5,535 bases of DNA. Origin: Candidatus Zhuqueibacterota bacterium. Its GTDB lineage: Bacteria; KSB1; UBA2214. Below are positions 1 through 5,535 of the stretch, piece after piece. Each line of letters starts with the position of its first letter. The first letter of the stretch is position 1. The stretch lies in NCBI GenBank assembly GCA_022706175.1, contig JAKJDB010000213.1:1-5535 (forward strand), in the 5' to 3' direction. A program made the translations under genes and the position numbers. The notes under the pieces are model-generated. The model saw only the letters and a list, made by a program, of their open reading frames with translations. It made no database searches and was not told the DNA's origin.

Positions 1-182
1 GGGCGGTTCTCCATGGCCATGATGCCATAGCCGCCGTGCAGTATCAGCGCCAGGGGCTGGATCAGGGCCTGGCTGCCATACTGATAGCCCTGATAAAAGT
101 ACGCGTTCTGCTCCTGCGCGTCGCTTTGCGTTGCGATGATCAAGAGCATGATAAAGCAAATAGTAATTTTTCTGCACATCAT
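1..182 (-). CDS. Probable exported protein of unknown family, N-terminal part only
   Basis: I do not recognise this family. About 60 codons are visible before the gene runs off the left edge. The N-terminus has the plan of a Sec signal peptide: basic residues (MMCRK), a hydrophobic core (ITICFIMLLIIA), then a polar TQSDAQ segment where signal peptidase I could cut after Ala. The mature part begins with a tyrosine- and glutamine-rich stretch (NAYFYQGYQYGSQ), followed by an apolar run with a Gly-Gly-Tyr-Gly turn (ILHGGYGIMAM), so a periplasmic or outer-membrane location is likely. Two adjacent in-frame ATG codons (182 and 179) could serve as start. Neither has a good Shine-Dalgarno, only an A-rich leader. 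It lies 327 bases downstream of the channel gene on the same strand, so it may have its own promoter. A role in efflux cannot be claimed. That it is a real gene is moderately sure, from the signal peptide and the stop-free frame. Confidence 0.6.
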   Translation of the reverse strand, partial: MMCRKITICFIMLLIIATQSDAQEQNAYFYQGYQYGSQALIQPLALILHGGYGIMAMENR

Positions 183-509
183 AAGCTGATTTTTCTTGAA
201 TAGAAGAGATTGTTCGTGCAAGAGCGCTGCCGTGCGCCGGTCAGGCTGCCGGCTGATAGCTGCGTTCCAGAGCCAGACCGCTTGCCCATCCGGAACAGCT
301 GCGGACGCCATCGATCGCTTTGTCGAACGTAGTATCATGATAACATCGGCTGATGACGATGCCGCTGCCCCGTTTGAGCGGAATTCTTATACCGACGCCG
401 CCGGCAGATTCATGCCGGCCATCAAGGTCACTAAAAGCACGGAGAAGAGATCCCTACAGTTTCAATGCCATGATATTGGCCAAGAACGGTTCTGTATTTG
501 TTTTATTCG
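183..509. other. Intergenic stretch without a convincing gene; possible coding remnant
   Basis: No complete gene is supported in these 327 bases. On the minus strand, positions 453-244 form a 70-codon frame between an in-frame TAG (456-454) and TGA (243-241). It has no ATG or GTG start. Its middle part (GVGIRIPLKRGSGIVISR) looks like beta-strand protein with codons similar to the neighbours, so it could be the worn-down 3' end of a lost gene. A plus-strand frame at 196-534 overlaps it and runs into the antisense of the channel gene; its low-complexity Arg/Ser/Ala-rich product matches nothing I know. There is a 10-bp palindrome at 333-342 (TATCATGATA) and an inverted repeat at 400-419. I see no T-tract terminator after the channel gene and no convincing -35/-10 pair before the left-edge gene. 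Confidence 0.5.
400..419. repeat. Perfect 7-bp inverted repeat, possible hairpin
   Basis: GCCGGCA at 400-406 and TGCCGGC at 413-419 are exact reverse complements separated by six bases, so a GC-rich stem-loop could form in RNA from either strand. It lies about 90 bases past the stop codon of the channel gene. No run of T follows on either strand, so it is not a standard intrinsic terminator. It could protect the 3' end of the efflux mRNA or be a chance feature of GC-rich DNA. The repeat itself is certain; a function is not. Confidence 0.4.
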
Positions 510-1832
510 TTATCTGCCGGTCGCATTCAGATAGGCGGTTTTTTTCAAAAGATAGCCGGTTTTGGCATCGATCAATTGATCCATGGCCTGCTGTTGCAGG
601 GCCTGAGCCTCCAGCAGATCGGCGACGCTGCACACCCCATGGTCATAGCTGTCCTGATTGACCTTGAGATTTTCCTCGGCCTGGATTTTCGCCTCCTCGC
701 ACAGCCATACTTGCTTGTAAGCGTCGTTCAGGTCTTGCCAGGCTTTTTCAATTTGCAGCTGCAGCAGTTCTGTGCGGTCCTGCAAATCGTTCTTCGCCAT
801 CTGTTCTTTTAAACGGTGTTCCTGAACCGTGTGCGACGCCTCCCACCAGCCCGAGATCGGAATGGCTGCGGTGGCGAACGCCATGCCGATGGTCCGGTCT
901 TCGCCTTGATCAAACTTCATGTACATACCGACCACTCCCACGCCCACCTGGGGCAGGTATTCGCCCGCTTTCATCCGTTTTTGCAGGGTGGCGGCTTTGA
1001 CCGAGGCCTGCAGCAGTTGGTATTCACTCCTTCTCTGCACCGCAGCCCGAGCATCGACATACAGAGTCTGCGGCGCATCGCGGATCAGCAGCGAATCCTG
1101 CAAAACCAACGTTGAATCGTAGGGAATGCCGATATGCTGGCAGAACGCCATTTTTGCCAGTTTTTGGCCGTTCTCCAGCTTGGACCGGTTGAGCTGGATT
1201 TCGGTTTGTTTCAGTTTCACCTTGAGGACGTCGTTTTTCGTCACCAGGCCGGATTTCCAGGCATCCTCAATCTGATTACGTAAACTGGACAGCAAAGATT
1301 CATACTTTTGTACGGTTTTGGCTTTTTCCTCCAGCGACACCACCAGCCAGTACTGCTGTTCTGTTTTCTGCAGAACCTCGTCGTGGGTCATTCGCTCCCT
1401 GCGTTCGTTGACAGCCACCCCTAACGACGCCAGCCTGTTGCCGTTGACGATCCTGCCTCCGGCAAACACCGGCTGGACCACATTGAACAGGCCCATGGTG
1501 GCGCCGGGCATATAGGCGAATTGGGTGGGGCGGAGCAGGTGAATCGGATTGCCGTCATACACCGGCAGGTTGCCGCCCTGAGTGGTGATTTCCATCAGCG
1601 GATCCTGCGCTTCAAAAAGGACTCCGCCGGCGCTGATGGCTGGAAAGTATTTGGTCAAAGCGGCTTTTCGCGTCTGCTGCGCCGCTTTGAGTTCCAGGCG
1701 GCTGTTTTGCACGGCACGGTTATGCTGCAGCGCAAGCTGTCGGCTCTTTTCCAGAGTCAGCGCTTTTTGTCCGTAGCCCGGGTTGATGCACAGCAGCATG
1801 CTCAGCATAAAAATATGGCCTAGTTTTTTCAT
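510..1832 (-). CDS. TolC-family outer-membrane channel of the RND efflux system
   Basis: This 440-residue protein is the outer-membrane exit duct. TolC-family proteins trimerise into a beta-barrel with a long periplasmic alpha-helical tunnel that docks on the adaptor and pump. A Sec signal peptide is visible at 1-21 (MKK, hydrophobic core, cut probably after GYG). Cys15 is not in a proper lipobox, so I do not read it as a lipoprotein. The internal duplication typical of the family can be seen. Residues 33-70, ending in KYFPAISAGG, match 263-300, ending in EYLPQVGVGV. The strand motif FNVVQPVFAGGR (116-127) corresponds to AAIPISGWWEASH (322-334). The helix pair around 190-209 corresponds to 394-416. 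Glu/Gln/Lys-rich coiled-coil helices lie between these. The length is near the family norm. The ATG overlaps the permease stop as ATGA, with only a weak GAG element upstream, so translation is probably coupled. The gene looks intact; the family call is secure and the substrate unknown. Confidence 0.93.
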   Translation of the reverse strand: MKKLGHIFMLSMLLCINPGYGQKALTLEKSRQLALQHNRAVQNSRLELKAAQQTRKAALTKYFPAISAGGVLFEAQDPLMEITTQGGNLPVYDGNPIHLLRPTQFAYMPGATMGLFNVVQPVFAGGRIVNGNRLASLGVAVNERRERMTHDEVLQKTEQQYWLVVSLEEKAKTVQKYESLLSSLRNQIEDAWKSGLVTKNDVLKVKLKQTEIQLNRSKLENGQKLAKMAFCQHIGIPYDSTLVLQDSLLIRDAPQTLYVDARAAVQRRSEYQLLQASVKAATLQKRMKAGEYLPQVGVGVVGMYMKFDQGEDRTIGMAFATAAIPISGWWEASHTVQEHRLKEQMAKNDLQDRTELLQLQIEKAWQDLNDAYKQVWLCEEAKIQAEENLKVNQDSYDHGVCSVADLLEAQALQQQAMDQLIDAKTGYLLKKTAYLNATGR

Positions 1833-4800
1833 AGTTGCTCACTCGCTTCAACTTTATTGAAATCTTTCCGGTGAAAGAGATAGTAGAGCACCGGCATCAA
1901 CAACAGAGATAAAACCAGTGCAAAGATCAATCCGAAACAGATCACAGACCCCAACGGGCCCCACAGCAGAGAACCGCTGGCGATCATGGGGATCACGCCG
2001 ACCGCCGCAGCCGCCGCGGTGAGGAAAATCGGCCGCATTCTGCGTTGGGCGGCCGAGATCGCGGCCTCTTCCAGAGTATGGCCGTGTTCTCTGCGCAATT
2101 CTTCCGCGTAAGAGATATAGATAATGCCGTTACGGACGACGATGCCCATCAAGCCGATCAACCCGATAAAAGCGGTTACGCCGAAAGGATAACCGGTGAT
2201 CAGGATGCCCAACGAGGCGCCGAACAGGCACAACGGCATGGTCAGCATGATCAGCAGGGTGGTTTTAATGCTTTTGAACTGAACCATCAAAATGAGAAAG
2301 ATGATGACGATGCTGATCATCAGCGAATAGTAAAAGGGGGTGATATATTCCACCGTGTCCTGATGATCGCCGCCGTAATAAATGGAGAGACCATGCGGCA
2401 ACGGCAGCGCCTCAATTTTCGGTCTCACTTTATTGAAAATGGTGGAGGGATAGGCGTTTCGGCGCACATCCGCCTGCACCGTAATGGTGCGCAGGCCGTT
2501 GCGATGAACGATTTCCCCCTCTGTCCATCCTGGTTTGAGATCGGCGATCTGACGAACCGGCACCGAGGCTAACAGATAGGGAGAGGTCACATACTGGTTA
2601 TTGATATCGTCGATGCTGGTTTTAACTTTTTTATCGACTTTGAGCTGCACGGTCACCGGATAATCGCCCTCCCAGATGGTGGCAAGGGGGAATCCTTTGG
2701 TGCCGACCATCAGAGAATAACCGAGCAGGGTATTCGAGTATCCGAGCCGGCTGGCTTCATCCCTTTTAATCTCGAGATCGATGGTCTGCTGCGCCTGCTT
2801 GAAATCCGTGCGCACCCAGGTGACGCCTTCGCATTGCCGGAGGATATCCGAAATGCGGCCCGCCGTCTGTTTCAGGGTCTGCAGGTCATCGCCGGCGATG
2901 CGGATCTCGATGGGAGAAGGGGAGACGGCGAATTCCAACTGTTTCCATTTGACATTCGCGTTCGCATAGCGATGGGCGCATTTGACGCTGTATTCATCAA
3001 GCACCTCTATCGTCGCCTGGTTGGAGGTCGTCAGTACGATTAATTGTCCATAGCTTTTTGCCGGAAAATTGGGCGCATAGATCGTATGGAAACGCGGCGA
3101 GCTGGTGCCGACAAAAGACGCCACGGTCTTTACCCGCGGATCCTTTTCCAACAATTGTTCCAAATCTTTCATCACCGCGTCGGTTTGCTGCAGGGAACTG
3201 CCCAGGGGCAAGTGCACCTCAACGGCAAACTGGTTGCGTTCGATTTTTGGAAAAGACTGTTGCGGGGAAATGCCGAGGATCACCAGGCCGGCGATGAAGG
3301 AGGCCATGCCCAGCAACACCACGATCAGTTTGTTTTTAAAGGCGTTATCCAATAAGCGGTTGTACTGTTTCTGTACCTGGTCGAGAAAAACGGCTTTCCT
3401 GCCCTTGCGGCTGTCGTTTTTAATGCCCTTCTTGATGAACGAATAGCTCAGCAGCGGCACCAGCACCGCGGAGGTGAACAGAGAGGTGAACAGGGCAAAG
3501 CTGACCACATAGGGGAGAGAGCGGACGAAATCGCCGGCGGTCCCCTTCATAAAAAAGATGATCGGCCAGAAACAGGCGATGAGTATGAGGGTGGCCGAAA
3601 GCACGGAACCGAACAGGTCCGATACGCTTTGCGAGGCGGCCTCGTGCGGGGTAATGCCGTTGTCCAGTTTCTCGACGTAATTATCGATGATGACGATCGC
3701 GTTGTCCACCACCATTCCGAGGACCAGGATCAGCGAGGCCAGGGAAACGGTCTGCAGATCCCAGCCGGTTACCCACATGAACGCCAGGGTGATGAGGATG
3801 GATATGGGAATGGCGGACGCGGCCACCAAAGCCACCCGGCGGGGCAGCAGGATGATGGTGACCAGGGTGACGGCGACGATGGCGATGGCGAACTCTTTCA
3901 TAAAGTTGGTAATGGCATTGGAGACCGCGCCGGGGATGTTGGAGATGGTTACGATTTTCACATCCGGCGGCAACGATTGGGTGAAGCGCTCGATCTCCTT
4001 GCCGACCGCCTCGCCAAAGTGAACAATGTTGTTGCCGGTCTGCATCTCCAGAGAGACGATGAGGCATTTTTTGCCGTTCACGCGGACAAAGGAATCCGGT
4101 TCCTCATACTCACGCACCACTCGGGCCACATCTTTAATCCGGACGATATTGCCCAGAGGATCCGAATAGACGATCTGGTTCGCCAAATCCTCTTCGGTGT
4201 GATAGCTCAAAGGGATATGAACAGGATACACGGTATGGCCGTCGTCGATCTCGCCGGCATAGCCGACATCGCTTTGCGGTTTGAGGGCCGCCAGGACCAC
4301 CAGGGGCTTGATGCCATAGTGCGCCAGCTTGGCGTCATCCATATAGACGTTGATCTGTTCCTTCAGCTGGCCATAGTTCTTTACCTTGGAGACGGAAGGG
4401 ATTTTTCTGATTTGATCTTCGAATTGTTCGACATACTCTGTGAGTTCTTTATAGGTTTTCGTATCGGATTGAACCGCCAGCAACAGGGCCGAGGTGCTGC
4501 CGAAATCGTTGTCCGCCGTCAGGGAGAGGACGCCGGACGGCAACTGCTTTTTGAAATCATTCAGCCCCAGCCGCAGCTTGGCCCAAAAGGCTTCGGGATC
4601 TTTTTCTTTCTCCGAGACCTCCACATAGATGACCATTACGTTTTCTTTGGAGATGGAGCGGGTTTTGCTGCGCACGACCGAGTTGTATTGAAACAGATAT
4701 TGTTCGACTTTTTTCGTCAGCTGCTCCTCGACCTGCAGCGAGGAGGCGCCGGGGTACACACCGACGATGATGCCCTGCCGTATTTCAAACGTGGGGAATT

Positions 4801-4918
4801 CATCCCGCGGCATCTGCACCAGGGCGAGGATTCCCACCATCAGCAAAAGGCCGGTGCTGATGAACAGTACCTGCTTGTAGCGGAGCAGCGTTTCCAGTAA
4901 GGTGTATTTCTTTTTCAT
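1829..4918 (-). CDS. RND efflux permease, AcrB/HAE-1-like inner-membrane pump
   Basis: This is the proton-driven inner-membrane pump of the tripartite system. Residues are numbered from the upstream ATG at 4927 (1032 aa). The start used here, Met4 at 4918, gives 1029 aa and is better placed for the Shine-Dalgarno. TM1 lies near 18-39, followed by the family signature VYPGASSLQVEEQL (57-70) and the first periplasmic porter/docking region to about 335. TM2-TM6 follow (about 344-498), then TM7 (about 532-552), the second periplasmic region to about 860, and TM8-TM12 (about 866-1018). TM4 carries GMVVDNAIVIIDN, with Asp408 in the proton-relay position. TM10 carries VVRNGIIY, with Arg932 where AcrB has Lys940. 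TM11 begins RPIFLT, with Thr970 at the AcrB Thr978 position. The length fits HAE-type pumps. The CusA metal-site pattern was not evident, so a drug or hydrophobe substrate is more likely, but this is an inference. The gene is intact, sits 20 bases after the adaptor gene and overlaps the channel gene by four bases. Confidence 0.95.
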   Translation of the reverse strand: MKKKYTLLETLLRYKQVLFISTGLLLMVGILALVQMPRDEFPTFEIRQGIIVGVYPGASSLQVEEQLTKKVEQYLFQYNSVVRSKTRSISKENVMVIYVEVSEKEKDPEAFWAKLRLGLNDFKKQLPSGVLSLTADNDFGSTSALLLAVQSDTKTYKELTEYVEQFEDQIRKIPSVSKVKNYGQLKEQINVYMDDAKLAHYGIKPLVVLAALKPQSDVGYAGEIDDGHTVYPVHIPLSYHTEEDLANQIVYSDPLGNIVRIKDVARVVREYEEPDSFVRVNGKKCLIVSLEMQTGNNIVHFGEAVGKEIERFTQSLPPDVKIVTISNIPGAVSNAITNFMKEFAIAIVAVTLVTIILLPRRVALVAASAIPISILITLAFMWVTGWDLQTVSLASLILVLGMVVDNAIVIIDNYVEKLDNGITPHEAASQSVSDLFGSVLSATLILIACFWPIIFFMKGTAGDFVRSLPYVVSFALFTSLFTSAVLVPLLSYSFIKKGIKNDSRKGRKAVFLDQVQKQYNRLLDNAFKNKLIVVLLGMASFIAGLVILGISPQQSFPKIERNQFAVEVHLPLGSSLQQTDAVMKDLEQLLEKDPRVKTVASFVGTSSPRFHTIYAPNFPAKSYGQLIVLTTSNQATIEVLDEYSVKCAHRYANANVKWKQLEFAVSPSPIEIRIAGDDLQTLKQTAGRISDILRQCEGVTWVRTDFKQAQQTIDLEIKRDEASRLGYSNTLLGYSLMVGTKGFPLATIWEGDYPVTVQLKVDKKVKTSIDDINNQYVTSPYLLASVPVRQIADLKPGWTEGEIVHRNGLRTITVQADVRRNAYPSTIFNKVRPKIEALPLPHGLSIYYGGDHQDTVEYITPFYYSLMISIVIIFLILMVQFKSIKTTLLIMLTMPLCLFGASLGILITGYPFGVTAFIGLIGLMGIVVRNGIIYISYAEELRREHGHTLEEAAISAAQRRMRPIFLTAAAAAVGVIPMIASGSLLWGPLGSVICFGLIFALVLSLLLMPVLYYLFHRKDFNKVEASEQL

Positions 4919-4927
4919 GGTTTTCAT

Positions 4928-4933
4928 TTCCTC
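4928..4933 (-). promoter_or_regulatory. Ribosome binding site that favours the downstream permease start
   Basis: On the minus strand GAGGAA directly abuts the ATG at 4927, leaving no usable spacing for that codon. The next in-frame ATG, at 4918, lies nine bases downstream, which suits ribosome loading. The permease therefore probably starts MKKKYTLLE and not MKTMKKK. The site sits in the short gap after the adaptor stop codon, so the ribosome leaving the adaptor gene could reinitiate here. Confidence 0.6.
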
Positions 4934-4938
4934 AGGCG

Positions 4939-5535
4939 CTAGTTGGGCAGGATTCTCACTGCAGCGTTATCCACCAGATTGTGCTGACCGGACACCACCA
5001 GGTGATCGTCCCTGTTCAGCCCGGCGGTGATTTCCAGGCCGTTCGCCAGCATGCCGCCGATTTGAACATATTTTCTCGTCGCTTTGGCGGTTGCGGGATC
5101 AACGACGTAGACAAAATTTTTTCCGGTTTCATCGACCAGTACCGCGAGACTCGGCGCCAGCAGGCCCTGATGAAGGCCCGGATTTTCGATGGTCACTTTG
5201 CAGATCATGCCGGGTTTGATTTTCCATTCAGAATTGGCCAGCGCAATTTTTATTTTATACGTGTGCGCCAGCGGATCGGCCATCACGCCGACCTCTTCCA
5301 CTGTGCCGGCATATTCCCGGCTTCCCAGGGCGCCGATGGTGACCATGGCCTTGTCGCCGGTTTTGATCAAGGAGATTTCGTCTTCCGGAACCGCCACCTT
5401 GGCGAACACCTTGGAAATCTTGACCAAGGTAATGGAGGAGACATTCGGCAGGGCGATCATGCCCGGGTTGACAGAGCGTTTGCCGACAAGGGCATCGGTG
5501 GTGGCATACAGGTTGCAGTCATCGAGCCCCTTGCG
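4939..5535 (-). CDS. RND efflux periplasmic adaptor (membrane fusion protein), C-terminal part
   Basis: Only the last 198 residues are in the window; the start, signal sequence, alpha-hairpin and first half of the lipoyl domain lie beyond the right edge. Adaptors of the HlyD/AcrA type link the pump to the outer-membrane channel in the periplasm. In the visible part, residues 1-28 look like the end of the lipoyl/barrel-sandwich domain (YATTDALVGKRSVNPGM). The beta-barrel domain follows, with VFAKVAVPEDEISLIKTGDK (43-62) and TYKIKIALANSEWKIKPGM (92-110), the usual family landmarks. The membrane-proximal domain covers about 127-198, with APSLAVLVDETGKNFVYVVD and a closing DHLVVSGQHNLVDNAAVRI, which matches the family's typical end. 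The Met at 5460 is internal and not the start, since the frame stays open to the edge and the lipoyl motif lies upstream of it. The stop is TAG, 20 bases before the preferred permease start. The family call is strong; the lipoyl segment lacks the common Pro-Phe-Asp-Gly wording. Confidence 0.92.
   Translation of the reverse strand, partial: RKGLDDCNLYATTDALVGKRSVNPGMIALPNVSSITLVKISKVFAKVAVPEDEISLIKTGDKAMVTIGALGSREYAGTVEEVGVMADPLAHTYKIKIALANSEWKIKPGMICKVTIENPGLHQGLLAPSLAVLVDETGKNFVYVVDPATAKATRKYVQIGGMLANGLEITAGLNRDDHLVVSGQHNLVDNAAVRILPN

Noticed and set aside
333..342. The 10-bp palindrome TATCATGATA as an operator
   Set aside because: It is short, occurs once, is about 150 bases from the nearest start codon and is not linked to a recognisable promoter, so chance is sufficient.
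400..419. Intrinsic terminator for the efflux operon
   Set aside because: The stem is perfect but only 7 bp, and no T-tract follows on either strand, so a terminator call is not supported.
196..534. A 112-codon plus-strand frame across the intergenic stretch
   Set aside because: It has no visible ribosome binding site, its composition is rich in Arg, Ser and Ala without any motif, and it runs into the antisense of the channel gene.
1786..1800. A lipoprotein signal in the channel protein (Cys15)
   Set aside because: Leu precedes the Cys where Gly, Ala or Ser is expected, and a normal signal peptidase I site follows at GYG-Q.
2045..2572. A 175-codon open frame on the plus strand inside the permease gene
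   Set aside because: It is rich in Asp, Gln, His and Arg, lacks recognisable motifs, and lies entirely opposite the well-supported TM8-TM12 and porter region of the permease.
3681..4067. A 128-codon minus-strand frame within the permease gene in another reading frame
   Set aside because: Its His/Arg/Gly-rich product is an out-of-frame reading of the TM2-TM4 region; the permease frame explains this DNA fully.
3629..4900. A 423-codon open frame on the plus strand, fully antisense to the permease gene
   Set aside because: Its product is dominated by Asp, Gly, His, Gln and Arg with no domain, signal or membrane pattern, as expected from the complement of a GC-rich coding strand. The minus-strand permease has clear family motifs throughout the same interval.

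Overview
The window looks like part of a chromosome from a Gram-negative bacterium of intermediate GC content. All supported genes lie on the minus strand, so transcription runs from the right edge to the left. The core is a tripartite RND efflux operon in the order adaptor, inner-membrane pump, outer-membrane channel. The pump has features familiar from Bacteroidota and related FCB-group bacteria: one Asp in the TM4 relay motif, and Arg instead of Lys in TM10. That suggests an FCB-type organism, but the placement is an inference from protein style and not a firm assignment.

Right to left, 5535-4939 is the 3' part of a periplasmic adaptor (membrane fusion protein) gene, cut by the window edge. 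Next is the complete RND permease gene, which ends at 1829; its start is best placed at 4918, with 4927 as the alternative. The complete TolC-type outer-membrane factor gene (1832-510) overlaps the permease stop by four bases. The three genes are packed with a 20-base or shorter spacer and an ATGA overlap, as expected for one transcript and coupled translation. The products should form a channel from inner membrane to outside: the permease uses the proton gradient to move substrate, the adaptor bridges the periplasm, and the TolC-like trimer forms the exit duct. The substrate cannot be read from the sequence; the permease resembles the HAE-1 (hydrophobe/drug) type more than the metal type.

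A 327-base stretch (509-183) follows without a convincing gene. It contains a 70-codon open frame with a coding-like look but no start codon, a perfect 7-bp inverted repeat without a T-tract, and no clear terminator or promoter. At the left edge (182-1) begins a further minus-strand gene for a probably exported protein of unknown family, cut after about 60 codons.

I see no RNA gene, CRISPR array, insertion sequence or defence locus. The window reads as an ordinary efflux operon, and the less explained parts are the left-edge exported protein and the intergenic stretch before it.
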